Assembly (NCBI RefSeq): GCF_000327285.1
Contig: NZ_HE998567.1
Location: forward strand, 1,239,588-1,303,587
Source: Holdemania massiliensis AP2
Lineage (GTDB): Bacteria > Bacillota_I > Bacilli_A > Erysipelotrichales > Erysipelotrichaceae
Length of the DNA stretch: 64,000 nt
Direction of reading: 5' to 3'
The notes below the pieces were generated by a model, which was given only the letters and a program-made list of their open reading frames with translations, had not been told where the DNA came from and did not search any database. Position numbers and translations under genes: made by a program. The stretch's first letter is position 1, and each line of letters starts with the position of its first letter. Positions 16,786 to 27,700 of this stretch are shown piece by piece.

Positions 16786-19206
16786 TCAGATATACTGACG
16801 CAGGATGGCGATTAAACCATCGATATCAATCGGTTTGGCAATGTGATCATTCATGCCTGCCGCCTGGGCTGACTTGACGTCGGTCACAAAGACATTGGCT
16901 GACAGCGCGATAATCGGCAGAGTTTTTGCATCCTGACGCGGCAACTGCCGTATCGCGGCTGCGGCTTGATAGCCATCCATGACCGGCATTTGAATATCCA
17001 TCAGAACTGCCGTGTAGTACCCCGGCGCCGATGCTTCAAAACATTGCACAGCTTCTGCGCCATTTTCTGCGGTGTCCACCAATAGGCCATGCATGGACAA
17101 CAATTCAACCGCAATTTCACGATTCAATTCATTATCTTCCGCCAGTAGAATTCGCCGGCCGCACAGATCCGGTGCTTTCAATTCCAGTCCGGTTTCCGCT
17201 GCCTTGGGTATCTTCGCAGTGCAGAAAAGCTCCAGGACATGCAGAATCTTTGATTTGAACAGAGGTTTGGAAATAAAGGCATCCACTCCGGCCTTAATCA
17301 TATCTTCTTCAATTTCGCTGAAATCGTAAGCGGAGATGACAATGATCGGTATTTTATCCCAGAGCTGATTGCGGATGATCCGAACAGTTTCCAAGCCTTC
17401 CATGCCCGGCATCTTCCAGTCAAGGATCACCGCGAAGAAATTCTGTCCCTTTTCATGCGCCGCCTGAATTTGTTGGACAGCCTCATAGCCGCTGGAGGCA
17501 GATTTGCCGATGATACCCAATTCACCTAACAGCAGCACAGCGTTTTCACACACAATCTCATCATCATCCGCCACTAAGACGGAACAGCCAATCAACTCCT
17601 CTGCCTTTTCTTCTTCCTCCTGCACGACCTCAAGCGGAATGGTAACGATAAATTGACTGCCCTGATTCAGCTGACTGTGGACTTCGATGGTTCCGTTCAT
17701 CATCCGCACAATATTGTCCGTGATTGCCAAACCCAGTCCTGTTCCCTGAATTTTATTAATCCGTGAATCTTGTTCACGGGAAAACGGCTCAAACAAGCGC
17801 GGCAGAAATTGCTCACTGATACCTATTCCATCATCAGTAAAGATGAATTCATAGTAGCCTTTGGCTTGCTTGTACGCCCTTGTTTCACGAATTTGGAATT
17901 GGATATGGCCGCCTTCCGGCGTATATTTAATCGCATTGGAAAGCAAGTTCATCAAGATCTGATGCAGCCGATCCCCATCCGTTATGACCTTTTCGTGACT
18001 GACATGATCGACAAAAATCTTAAACTCCTGATTTTTTTCCGCAGCTAAAGGCTTACTCATTTCATAGACATTCTGAACCAATTCCGACAAGTCAACATTT
18101 TCCATCGCCAGATCAATTTTCCCGCTTTCAATCTTTGACATGTCCAGCACTTCGTTGATCAGGTTGAGCAGATGCCGGCTGGACAGCTGGATTTTCGTAA
18201 GACAATTATCAATTTTTTCAGGATAGGCAAGATTGGCCTGCGCGATCGTAGCCATGCCGATAATTGCATTCATCGGCGTTCGAATATCATGCGACATCGA
18301 GGACAAAAAATTAGATTTGGCTTCGCTGGCAAGCTTTGACGTTTCGTATGCCTCTTCCAGAGCTTTGCGCTGCCGCGACTGTTCAATCCTATCCCGCGTC
18401 ACATCGATGCCGACACTGTAAAAGGAAGGAATCCCATCCCAGCTGTCTTTTCCGCTGACATAACTGAAGGTCATAGTCAAGATTTTGATTACCCCTTGGA
18501 AGGTCACAACCCGGCATTCAGTCACGGTATCCTTACTGCTGGATTGGGCGTTCTGCATCACTTTGACCGCCCGGGCAAGATCATCTGGATGAACATAGGT
18601 ACATTGACTGTGAAGCTCATCCTCAAACTGTTCTTTTGTATAGCCGATCAAATCCAGAAATCCGCCGCCATACCATAATATCGTGGACATATCCCGTGCA
18701 TCAACACGCGCAAACCCACCAGGAATAGTCCGGATAATCGCATCACGTTCCCGATCCTTTTTGGCCAGCTTGTATTCCGTACTGACCATATCATGCGATA
18801 GTTCAATCCGAGCCTGACGGCCTTGCCAGTCAATGATCTTATTTTTGATCATAAACCTTTTTTTCAGATTGGGATTATCAAATTCCCATTCGTAAGCCTC
18901 ATCGCGTTTCAGCAGCGAGTTAGTACAGAAAGGACAAGGAGTATTCCGTCCCTGAATCACTTCATAACATTTCCTGCCGACGAATTCCTCAGCTTTTCCC
19001 TGCAGCGTTTCGCAGGCATGCTTGTTCACAAATAAAAGCTCGTAGGTTTCCATGTCACTGATGTATATATTTCCGGTATATTCGGACATCAGCCATTCAA
19101 AATTGGCGATTGCATCCTGATGTTCATCACGAGGAGCGGTCACAGACATCCCTTTAGACTTCTGTGTTTGACCTTGTTCTTCCTGCTGCAGCACTGTTGT
19201 TTTCAT
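16786..19206 (-). CDS. Cytoplasmic hybrid sensor histidine kinase (PAS-PAS-HisKA-HATPase-REC-REC)
   Basis: An 806-residue signalling protein with no membrane span or signal peptide. Order: PAS 1 (about 35-140) with a CPFC motif at 91-94; PAS 2 (about 155-275); HisKA with the phosphorylated His 306 in SSMSHDIRTPMN; HATPase (about 400-530) with DGIGISEQFLPRLFEPF and GTGLGLAI; receiver 1 (about 545-665, phospho-Asp in ILDWKMPGMEG); receiver 2 (about 685-805, phospho-Asp in LMDIQMPVMDG). It has no output domain or Hpt domain, and no partner regulator is adjacent. The gene diverges from a GntR-type regulator, a weak hint at a link. The input signal is unknown. Confidence 0.93.
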   Translation of the reverse strand: MKTTVLQQEEQGQTQKSKGMSVTAPRDEHQDAIANFEWLMSEYTGNIYISDMETYELLFVNKHACETLQGKAEEFVGRKCYEVIQGRNTPCPFCTNSLLKRDEAYEWEFDNPNLKKRFMIKNKIIDWQGRQARIELSHDMVSTEYKLAKKDRERDAIIRTIPGGFARVDARDMSTILWYGGGFLDLIGYTKEQFEDELHSQCTYVHPDDLARAVKVMQNAQSSSKDTVTECRVVTFQGVIKILTMTFSYVSGKDSWDGIPSFYSVGIDVTRDRIEQSRQRKALEEAYETSKLASEAKSNFLSSMSHDIRTPMNAIIGMATIAQANLAYPEKIDNCLTKIQLSSRHLLNLINEVLDMSKIESGKIDLAMENVDLSELVQNVYEMSKPLAAEKNQEFKIFVDHVSHEKVITDGDRLHQILMNLLSNAIKYTPEGGHIQFQIRETRAYKQAKGYYEFIFTDDGIGISEQFLPRLFEPFSREQDSRINKIQGTGLGLAITDNIVRMMNGTIEVHSQLNQGSQFIVTIPLEVVQEEEEKAEELIGCSVLVADDDEIVCENAVLLLGELGIIGKSASSGYEAVQQIQAAHEKGQNFFAVILDWKMPGMEGLETVRIIRNQLWDKIPIIVISAYDFSEIEEDMIKAGVDAFISKPLFKSKILHVLELFCTAKIPKAAETGLELKAPDLCGRRILLAEDNELNREIAVELLSMHGLLVDTAENGAEAVQCFEASAPGYYTAVLMDIQMPVMDGYQAAAAIRQLPRQDAKTLPIIALSANVFVTDVKSAQAAGMNDHIAKPIDIDGLIAILRQYI

Positions 19207-19424
19207 CCTGATTGCCTCCTCGGATTCAGATTTATCGAATTGGGGTTTTCATTTCTGAATACAATTTCAGACAGACAATCCTTGTTCACATATAAATTTA
19301 TTATAGCATATCATAAAATGAAAAAAAGATTAACTCTCATTGAGTAAAAAGCGGTTCAAAACTGGAAGCATCCAATAAAAAATGCTAAAATTGATCAAAC
19401 AAATACGACGGGGAGGTAAAGATC

Positions 19425-20138
19425 ATGCAGGAGAAAAACGATATGCAGAATTTGATCTATACCCTGCTGATCACGCAGATCAAATTGGGTGTCTACCGTC
19501 AGCATGATCCGCTTCCTTATATTAAGCAGATGAGCGATTATCTCTGCGTTGCTCCAGAAACTGTTCGGGCCGCTTATGGCCGACTGAAAGTGGAACAGGT
19601 CATTACCTTATCCAAAAAAGCAGGGGCACATTTGTCCGCCGGCTGCGCTGAGAATCAGATCCAGCAGAACATTCAGGAATATTTTGAAAGTCGACGAACT
19701 ATGCTGCTGGATCTTGCCGCCTCCATGCCGGCTTTGTTCGGCAAGATGGAGCTGCTGAGTTTGAAAAAAGCTTCGCCTCAGGCACTGGATCAGCTCAAAG
19801 CAATACAATTGGATTCCCAGATTCCGCCGACCTATCGTTCGCTGAAATTCTTTCTCAGTTTGTATCGGCAGTCAGAAAACCAACTGCTGACAAGATTGAT
19901 CTGGCGCATATTCATTCTTGTTCACATTCCTTTTTTCAGTGTTTTTCAGGATCGAAAAATGCTGGAGGAACAACAGGCGCAGCAGATCATGCTTCTCGAG
20001 GCCAGCTTAAGCGGTCAATGGCAGACTGTACAAAATTTAATCGAAAGCTCTCATCTTTGGCTGCTCAATGCCCTGCGAAAGTATTATCATGAATCAATCC
20101 GCCCCGACTCTACGGTTCAGGAAATCCAGTTTGCCTAG
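19425..20138 (+). CDS. GntR-type wHTH regulator, N-terminal half of an interrupted frame
   Basis: A 237-residue frame starting behind GGGGAGG. Residues 5-70 form a GntR-like winged helix (YTLLITQIKLGVYRQHDPLPYIKQMSDYLCVAPETVRAAYGRLK), followed by about 165 mostly helical residues. It ends at a TAG at 20136-20138, but the same frame runs on without another stop to 20852 and encodes a second GntR-like domain. The natural product is therefore probably one protein of about 475 residues with two wHTH halves, here cut by an amber codon (CAG to TAG would explain it). Alternatively the halves work as two chains. No target is evident; it diverges from the hybrid kinase gene. Confidence 0.75.
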   Translation: MQEKNDMQNLIYTLLITQIKLGVYRQHDPLPYIKQMSDYLCVAPETVRAAYGRLKVEQVITLSKKAGAHLSAGCAENQIQQNIQEYFESRRTMLLDLAASMPALFGKMELLSLKKASPQALDQLKAIQLDSQIPPTYRSLKFFLSLYRQSENQLLTRLIWRIFILVHIPFFSVFQDRKMLEEQQAQQIMLLEASLSGQWQTVQNLIESSHLWLLNALRKYYHESIRPDSTVQEIQFA

Positions 20139-20852
20139 GAACTCTATCATAAGAGTGATCAAAAGCGTTATTCATTAGCGGTGACTTTGATCAAGCAGAT
20201 TAATCGCGGACAGCGCAAAAGCGGTGAATTTTTACCTTCCCTTGCGGCATTGGCTGCTGAAAATCAATTGTCAGTCAGCACCGTGCGGCGGGCTTTAGAT
20301 TTATTAAATGATATTGGGGTTGTCGAATCCATCAATGGAAAAGGAACACAAGTGCTGGCTTTTGAACAGATTGCCGCCCATTGTGATTTTTCTCAGCCCA
20401 TCTATCGCCGGCGATTAACCGACTTTATTGAAAGTCTGCATGTATGCGCCTGTTCCTGCCGCGCGGTTGTGGAACAAACACTGCTGGCCATGACGGGAGC
20501 GCAGCGAAACCAGCTGCTTGAGCTGCTTGAGCGCTTATATGCGCAGCAGCGTTATGGTTTGGGGATTTATGGGGTTATTGGCATTCTGGCAGAAGAGGCT
20601 CACTCCCCCGCGATTCGCACGCTTTACGCTCAGCTCTTTCAGCAGTTTCTTTGGGGTTACCCGCTGCGCATTCCCAAGAGAAATGAAAGCACGGAGGCAC
20701 AAATGCAGGCAAGAGCCCTCACTGAGGCTTTGCAGCATTTCGATTCCAGTCTATTTGCCCAGCTTTTAGAAAACAGTCTGATTCAAGACTTCAAAACAGC
20801 CCAATCGCAGCTGCAGAAAATAGGAGTTTCTGCGCCTTCTGATTTCTTATAG
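20139..20852 (+). CDS. GntR-type wHTH regulator, C-terminal half after an in-frame amber codon
   Basis: Continuation of the preceding frame. The winged helix begins right after the stop (RYSLAVTLIKQINRGQRKSGEFLPSLAALAAENQLSVSTVRRALDLL), followed by VVESINGKGTQVL and a helical C-terminal part. A GTG at 20181 could start a 223-residue protein, but it has no good ribosome binding site and would cut off the first turn of helix 1. That is why I read the pair as one broken gene. If the amber codon is real, this half may be poorly expressed. Confidence 0.65.
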   Translation, partial: ELYHKSDQKRYSLAVTLIKQINRGQRKSGEFLPSLAALAAENQLSVSTVRRALDLLNDIGVVESINGKGTQVLAFEQIAAHCDFSQPIYRRRLTDFIESLHVCACSCRAVVEQTLLAMTGAQRNQLLELLERLYAQQRYGLGIYGVIGILAEEAHSPAIRTLYAQLFQQFLWGYPLRIPKRNESTEAQMQARALTEALQHFDSSLFAQLLENSLIQDFKTAQSQLQKIGVSAPSDFL

Positions 20853-20937
20853 AACATTGGAAGAACGTGAATTAAAATCTCAATTTCATCTTTTGGACTC
20901 AAGTCAGGATATCCTTGTTTACTCCCTAATGATCAAC

Positions 20938-20982
20938 AAAAAAACAGAGGGTTTAGTGAACTTCACTCAAAAACCATCTGTT
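20938..20982 (-). terminator. Intrinsic terminator after the PHP gene
   Basis: Long stem AACAGATGGTTT/AAACCCTCTGTT around an inner AGTGAA/TTCACT stem, then seven T on the minus strand. It may also stop the GntR transcript from the other side. Confidence 0.8.
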
Positions 20983-21051
20983 TCTTGTTAGATTATTTGA
21001 CTTCATCGGCAGGCTTGCTTGTTTTACAAAAATGTCAGAGTATTTAAGTTA

Positions 21052-21885
21052 TTAGTATTGAATCTTATTCATTAACGGACCCAAATTTAATTGATCCAGA
21101 GTGATCCTCGGCGTCCCCATTGTCCGATCAGAAAGATGACCATGATCATCTGAACCACCTGTGATCCACAAATGATGCAAGTTTGCATAATTCGCAAGCC
21201 ATTGAGATTGTTCTGGTCTGTGATGCGCATGATAACATTCGATTCCATCCAATCCCTGACTGGTGAGTGTTTTTAACATCAATTCAGGATTTAGATTTGA
21301 ATAATCAAAAATATGAGCAATCACCGCCGCTCCCTGCGCTTGATGAATCATTTCAATCACAGCTTCTGCTGACAAGATATCAGATCTAAGAATATGTCCT
21401 TTCGCTAATTCTGACTGATAGTCCTGCATGGTAGAAATGATTTTCTGATCTTGAAGGTAAGCAAACAATTTCCAGCTTCCACGTCGATAGTCATAGGTGT
21501 ATTGTTCATACTCTGCTTCGCAAACATGCGCTCCTTTTTTACGGTAGTTTGCAATCGTTCTCAGTGCTTGTTGATTTTCAGATTCTTGATAATGATTCTG
21601 ATAATTTCGCAATACGGGCAAATCTGGATTTATTCCATATCCAAGTATGTGAATCACCTGCGAATGAAAGAGAGCACTGACCTCAATACCATGAAGTACA
21701 GCTATGCCTGCTTCGTGAGCAGCTTCGCTGAATGCTATCGTATTACGGATCGTATCATGATCCGTTAAAGCCATAAAATCAATCTTATTGGCCAAAGCAA
21801 CATTAACTATTTCCTGCGGTGTTCTAACACCATCCGAAACACAGGAATGGAGATGGAGATCAATTCGGCTTTTCTTATTCAGCAT
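21052..21885 (-). CDS. PHP-domain phosphoesterase (RNase AM/YciV-like)
   Basis: Metal-dependent phosphoesterase of the PHP family, about 277 residues. Metal ligands are visible as DLHLHSCVSDG near residue 9, ALTDHDT near 40, HGIEVSA near 67, AAVIAHIFDY near 185, and GGSDDHG near the C-terminus. This is the architecture of nucleoside 3',5'-bisphosphate or RNA 5'-end phosphatases of the YciV/TrpH group. I start at ATG 21885 (MLNKKSRID), which overlaps the HAD gene by 11 bases; the longer frame to 21930 only repeats HAD-coding sequence. It shares its unit with the HAD and kinase genes. Confidence 0.85.
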   Translation of the reverse strand: MLNKKSRIDLHLHSCVSDGVRTPQEIVNVALANKIDFMALTDHDTIRNTIAFSEAAHEAGIAVLHGIEVSALFHSQVIHILGYGINPDLPVLRNYQNHYQESENQQALRTIANYRKKGAHVCEAEYEQYTYDYRRGSWKLFAYLQDQKIISTMQDYQSELAKGHILRSDILSAEAVIEMIHQAQGAAVIAHIFDYSNLNPELMLKTLTSQGLDGIECYHAHHRPEQSQWLANYANLHHLWITGGSDDHGHLSDRTMGTPRITLDQLNLGPLMNKIQY

Positions 21886-22630
21886 GGGTTTCCATCCACT
21901 GTGCCACACCCTCTTCTTCATTGCTGGCACACACTTCTTTCGCAGCTTCTTTTATCATTGGCAAGGCATTGCTAACCGCTACACTCCAACCACACTCCTG
22001 AAATAACTCTAAGTCGTTCATATCATCTCCAAAAGCGACAATCTCATCAAGACTCACGTTCCAGCGTCTACACAATATTTTTAAGCCTTCTAATTTATTC
22101 ACTTTTTCATTCATGATGATTCTGCAATCAGGATTTTCCTTATCGACAATCATACGGCAACCATATTGACTGACATTAAATTGATCAAAATATTCATGGC
22201 AGGGTGTAAACCAGAATATTTTCTGAATTTCTAACGGGTTAAACTTATTCATATCCAGCTTCTTACACCATCCACTAGCTATAAAATCAGAAATTGTACC
22301 ATAGTTAATATCAGGATATATAACTAAAACATCGCTTTGATCAGCTTTAAGCAGAGCTTCGATCATCGTTTTCGTCTTTTCAGCATTGATTTCCTTTTTG
22401 GCAACAATTTGTTCCTGATCATAAACAACTGCACCGTTCAGGGCAATTAATCCTTGTGCATTTAGCTTACGAACATATTCAATACTACGCGAATAGGCTC
22501 TACCTGTGGCGACAATAACCTTTCCTTTTTGAGCAAACCTGGATAGAGCTTGAACTGTTCTCTCAGAAAGTGTTTTATCCTCATGAAGCAAAGTTTGATC
22601 TAAATCAACAACTGCTATTTTATATTTCAT
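21875..22630 (-). CDS. HAD superfamily (Cof-type) phosphatase
   Basis: Sugar- or nucleotide-phosphate phosphatase, 251 residues. Motif I is VVDLDQTLL (Asp 9 and 11), motif II VATGR near 40-44, motif IV AFGDDMNDLELF near 198-209, with Lys in NKLEGLKIL. The cap domain sits between. It lies between a P-loop kinase (34 bases upstream) and the PHP phosphoesterase (overlapping), suggesting a small nucleotide or sugar-phosphate unit. These three genes are visibly more AT-rich than the core genes to the left. Confidence 0.88.
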   Translation of the reverse strand: MKYKIAVVDLDQTLLHEDKTLSERTVQALSRFAQKGKVIVATGRAYSRSIEYVRKLNAQGLIALNGAVVYDQEQIVAKKEINAEKTKTMIEALLKADQSDVLVIYPDINYGTISDFIASGWCKKLDMNKFNPLEIQKIFWFTPCHEYFDQFNVSQYGCRMIVDKENPDCRIIMNEKVNKLEGLKILCRRWNVSLDEIVAFGDDMNDLELFQECGWSVAVSNALPMIKEAAKEVCASNEEEGVAQWMETHAE

Positions 22631-22664
22631 ATCTGTCTCCGATTTAAAAGCGTCTAAAGCTCCA

Positions 22665-23309
22665 TCAAAATTGAGGGATGTGAATTTTTAGAAGATTTGA
22701 TTTTAAATCAGATTGTGAACCTTGAATAATGACATCGACATATTTCCATGGTTCTTCTTCTAAAAAGAAAGGATTTAACAATGAATCCCACCAATCAGCA
22801 AATTGTGTGACAGACTCGATTGTTCCGCCATTTTCACCTTTGGCAAGATCACGATGAACGACACGGGAACGCGCTAGATCAGGTTCCGTATCCACCCAAA
22901 TGGAATAATCAGCTTTGTCACGCAGTCTTTTTCTACAGGCACCCATTCCTTCAATGATGAGAGCTCGATCTGGATTTACCTCAATAAAACCTTCACGATT
23001 CTTTTTAATCCATCCAGTAGGTCTGTATGCTACTTTTTCACCGTCAGACCGGGGTTTGATAATCCCCTGGATCATTTCTTCATCCCAATGAATCGGATCT
23101 GAATACCAACAGACATCATCTGTATGAACGAGATTGGCTTGCAGCTCTGCCGCAAGCTTTAAAGCTAATGTTGTTTTTCCAGAACCGGCAGCACCGTCGA
23201 TAAGAATCAGTGGCAGAGCACTGCGCTGGACTATTTCTTCTGTCAAACAGGCCAGTGATTGTTCTGACCAAGTTTTAATTTCAAGCAAAGGTAATTTTGA
23301 TGATGTCAT
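22665..23309 (-). CDS. Uridine-kinase-like P-loop NTPase
   Basis: Small cytoplasmic kinase, 214 residues. Walker A is DGAAGSGKTT near residues 39-48, followed by HTDDVCWYSDP (substrate/Mg site), then IIEGMGACRKRL as the Walker B-like strand and a lid with RVVHRDLAKGENGG. The pattern is that of nucleoside or uridine kinase-like proteins. AAGGAGA precedes the ATG. The substrate is not identifiable. Confidence 0.8.
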   Translation of the reverse strand: MTSSKLPLLEIKTWSEQSLACLTEEIVQRSALPLILIDGAAGSGKTTLALKLAAELQANLVHTDDVCWYSDPIHWDEEMIQGIIKPRSDGEKVAYRPTGWIKKNREGFIEVNPDRALIIEGMGACRKRLRDKADYSIWVDTEPDLARSRVVHRDLAKGENGGTIESVTQFADWWDSLLNPFFLEEEPWKYVDVIIQGSQSDLKSNLLKIHIPQF

Positions 23310-23981
23310 ATTTGAAGATCTCCTTTCTAAATTAAGTACAAGTGTTTTTAACTCTCATTTCAAAGCTTTATCTTTCAAAGACTATAACAAGTATCTTCAT
23401 AAACCTTAATTTAAGTCAACAATATATTTATAGTAAAATCAATAAACAAATAAAGCTTATTCTTACAAAATAAGTCTCGGTTAATAGAAGTTATAAGTTC
23501 AATATAGTAACTCATTTGTCTTCATTTTGACATAGGTTATAAGAATATCCTCTTCCAATTTATAATTTTATAGATATAGTTTAACAAATAAAATCAATAT
23601 TGTAATATACGTTATTAAGATTTGTTCAACGCTACGATTTTCGAATAACTTTACTTGGATTAGAGCCTCCAATCTTTATTGATATCAGAAACTTCCTTTA
23701 TCACTTCATTTTTTCTATATCTGTATAGTATAATCATAAAGTCAAAGTCTCGTTTATTTCTGAAATATAAGTAGTTCGTATTTTTAAGCAGTATGTTTTA
23801 TGTACGCTTTTATAGATGTCTCTTTCTTTGGGATAATTCTCGTATGCTCTGCCTACAAACTTGTAAGCAGAGCTTTCTCTTCGCCAACTCACTTTTAGAT
23901 TGACTACGCTATCGTATTTGTTAGAAAGAAGAACAACTGATATCAACAGGCTTTTCTTTGTCCAAACCTATTTAATATCAT
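23310..23981. other. AT-rich spacer at the left edge of the defence island
   Basis: About 670 bases, much richer in A+T than the core genome. A 70-codon minus-strand frame (23734-23946) has no ribosome binding site and no recognisable motif. I see no tRNA, integrase or clear terminal repeat. It looks like decayed or junction DNA. Confidence 0.4.
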
Positions 23982-24720
23982 CTAGTTCTCTTCTAATACT
24001 TTCCAATATCCTGATTTTTTAGAACCAATTCTTTCAATATATCCATTACTCTTCAAAAACGCTAAATTCTTATCACTGCTGTGTCACTAATGTTTAATAA
24101 CTTTGATAATTCTGCAGTTGTTATGTTAGCGTTATCTCTTATTTCTTTTATGATAAATTGTCTTCGGAGATTCAACTTAGCTTTCTTATTCCCACCTAAA
24201 TTATCTAATCGGTTTACTTTTTCAAAAGGTATAGATGCAGTAATCGAATTTTCTCTAAACGAAAAAGCGTCTTTACCGTACATTTCTATGATCTTAGGGA
24301 CGCCACGTCCCGATTTTTCACTAATATGTAACTGAAGAAAGATTTCTGATAATTTTTCATTTGCGGGAATCGATTCTCCCATATAAAAACCTTCCATCGT
24401 TTGTGCAGGTGCAAGTGTTCCTCGAGACAATATCTCTATTCTATCTGGGAAAACTGAAATCATCGGTTCATTTCTTTCGATCCACTTATTGTGAAGGACT
24501 GCATTAATTATAGCTTCACGAAATGCTTTATTATCAAATAAGACAACTTCTTTTCGTTCTACTACTCTGTCTGTTTCATCAGTTTGTATAATGTTTAATA
24601 CATCACCATAACGTAAAAGTTCATCCTAGCTATATAACAAACAATTATTTCCAAACTCTCGTACAGAGAAAAGATTTCCGCCTGTGGGTCTGTGCTTTAT
24701 TTGATAATACTTTATGAAGC
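23982..24720 (-). pseudogene. Remnant of an ATP-binding regulator (AlbA/RecG-like, HATPase_c_4 type)
   Basis: The minus strand encodes the C-terminal half of a putative ATP-binding transcriptional regulator: FREAIINAVLHNKW, FPDRIEILSRGTL, KSGRGVPKIIEMYG and a wHTH (ITTAELSKLLNISDTAV). It is broken in at least three ways. The 5' half, including the AlbA_2 domain, is missing because the frame begins at the Res stop codon. A TAG at 24626-24628 interrupts LLYS-stop-DELLRYGDV. A one-base shift near 24065-24075 puts the end (FLKSNGYIERIGSKKSGYW) in another frame, ending at 23982. It is non-functional and marks the island junction. Confidence 0.8.
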
Positions 24721-27700
24721 TTAAATGGAGCTTATAATATTCAATAAGCTTTGATAACTATCTACATCGTGATACTTAACGTTACTTGTTGACATTTCAT
24801 TGAATAATTTTTTCGCACAAGATATTTTAGCCTGTTCGATAGGTCTAAGATTTAAGCTGTCCATTGTTCCTTTGGTTTCTGCAATAAAGAAAATATGTTT
24901 AACAGTTCCTTCATAGAAAGCAATTGCCCAGTCTGGTGAATAATTTCCAACCGGAGTAGGTATTTGGAATGTTCTTGGAAGTTTTGCATATACACATACC
25001 TCATCAGCTGCGTCTAAATCTTCTGCAAATTTTCTTTCAATACTCTTTTCAGCAGAACCATCTGTAAATACATAATCTTGAATAGCTTTCTTCGCAAGGA
25101 ATGCTTTATCAAAACTTTGAGTATTCTTTTCAGCTGTAAAGATAGTGCTGTCATACTCTCCTTCAATTGGATCATATGAAATATGCTCTACAATCATCGT
25201 TGCTTTTTGTTCCTTGATAAGCTTAATTACCTTTGAAATAAATTCTTCCGGATTATTTCTAAACATATATAATTTCTCAGGATTAAGCCCTTGGAGGATT
25301 GTTGCAACAGTCTTACGAGTAAGTACTGTTCCTTCGGCAACCTTACCAATAAGATCGTATTTAATTTGACTTGTTTCAGCGTGTTTTAAAGTCTGTGTTC
25401 TTGCCTTTTCTCCACTGAAAGAAGCTCCACGACCAACTTCGTATTCGTCCATTTTATCTTTCTGACGACCTATTGTAGCTGTATATTGAAGCTCAGACAC
25501 AAAAAGCTTTTCATTGATATGGTCTATTGATTTTTTAATAAGTTCATTACTGTCAAAATCTACAGTATAAGCATATTTACGATTGATTTGTTTCCATAAT
25601 GCTTGAAATTCCTTTTTAGCGAAATTCTCATTCAAAGGATTTTCCTTAACCTTTGATTCATGTCCATCTGTGAACATATCTTTAAGAACACTATCATCGT
25701 AAACAGACTGAATAAGAGTATGAATTCCTTCAGTCATAGGTTGTAATTCTTCCGGTAACGGTGCAAGAGTACCTGTCAAAACATCATTACGATATTTATT
25801 CGTAACCTTACGCTTCATATCTACATAACCATTTGAAATCAAATAGAACTCGATTGTATTAGCTACTGCGTCATCAATAAGTACAGGTTCATCATTTACC
25901 TTAACATACTTGCCACTGAAGTATTCGCTTGTCGCAACTGTCGGTCTGTCGTAAAGTACAGTCTTAATGTCGCTTTGTAAATCTGTTACGAAATTCTTAT
26001 AACTTTCACTTGCAACAACAGTAAGCATATTGATGTCATGTACTGAATCGCCACAAGTCTGTACGTCCATTCTGTTACCATGTTGATTTACGCAAAGACG
26101 AAGTCCACGACCTACTTCTTGTCGTTTTGCTGTGCTGTTATCAGAATGTTTCAAAGTACAGATTTGGAATACATTTGGGTTATCCCAACCTTCTCGCAGA
26201 GCAGAGTGAGAGAAAATAAATCTCGTTGGTTCTTCAAATGATAATAGTCTTTCCTTATTTTTTAAGATAAGGTCATAGGCTGAAATGTCATCTGAGAACT
26301 CACTACCACGCTTCAAGGCACTATCAACGCTTCTTCCGGTCTTTTTATCAATGCTGAAATATCCTTTGTGTACCTGACTTACATCACTGCAAGTTGATTT
26401 TAGGTATCTTTGGTACGGAGTATCAAACATTGTAATGTATTGATTTAGGACGCTTATATACTCCTGCTCAAACATTTTTCCGTATTCTCCCAAAAGCTCA
26501 TTTCCATTTTCATCGTACTGACGATATTTTGCAACTTCATCAATGAAGAATAGGGAAAGGGATTTAATTCCCATATTAAAGAGTTTTTCTTCTTTTTCAA
26601 AGTGAGAAAGAATTGTTTCTCTAATTTGAATACGACGCATATCATCTTCTGACACATCACCGTTTACTTCACCGGCTTTAATTACTTCTCCATTAGTAAA
26701 AGTAACCGTACCACAAAGCGGATCTATTTCAGAAATGGTATATCCCTTGTATTGTTCCATTTCCTGTGAAAGATAGTATAAATCATCTCCAACATTACAA
26801 TTACGAGTTTCTCGGTTAATTGACTTGTTATAACCAATTTCAAGTTCAATTCTTGCCATTGGTGGCTTCTTAGAAGATAAAACAATCTGTTCTAAATACA
26901 AGTAACTATCTGTTCCTCTAAAGTTCTTAACCTCAAATCCTTTTACTTCAATCTTCTTAACCAAACGCTTATTAAATGCGTCAAGAGCGTCAAGCACATA
27001 AACAATATTATGCTGTTTTGCATGAGTTGCTGAATAGTTCAAACTGAACAAAGGATTGAAGTTTTTCAATGCTTTCTGCGTTACATCGCCACCCATTTTT
27101 TGTGGCTCATCAAGAATGATAATTGGTCTATTCGCTGCAATTACATCAATCGGACGACGAGAACCAAATTCATCACGCTTTGAATAAATGATACGGGATT
27201 CTTTACTGCGTCCGCCTTCTTTGAGTGAAGCTGCAAAAGCTTGTGTATTAATAATCATTACATTGATACCGCTACTTTGTGAGAAGTTGTCAAGCTGATT
27301 AAGATTTGAACTATTATAGATAAAGAATCTTGCTTTCTTTCCGTAATGCTCCATAAAGTGGTCAGATGTAATTTCAAAAGATTTCTTTACTCCTTCACGA
27401 ATCGCAATGCTTGGCACTACAACAATAAATTTGCTCCAACCATATTTCTTATTAAGCTCAAACATCGTCTTGATATATACATAGGTTTTACCTGTTCCGG
27501 TTTCCATTTCAATATCAAGAGAGCAACAACCCAAGTCCTTGTTAAGCTCTTTTGAGAGTTTAATATTGCTTTGACTTTGTAAGTCTTGAATATTTTTTAA
27601 TATCTGTTCATCTAAAAGCTCCATAGCTTCATTTTTATATCCGGTATCATCAAATGGATCAATAGCATCATTTGAACCGTCAACAGACATGAACGAAGCT

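Noticed and set aside
23734..23946. 70-codon minus-strand ORF in the island edge
   Set aside because: No ribosome binding site, no motif and composition like surrounding AT-rich spacer.
20136..24628. Recoding of TAG as a sense codon (two in-frame TAG cases)
   Set aside because: The camS gene ends in TAG right before unrelated sequence, and the second TAG case lies in a gene with other lesions. Normal stop use with two mutations is simpler.
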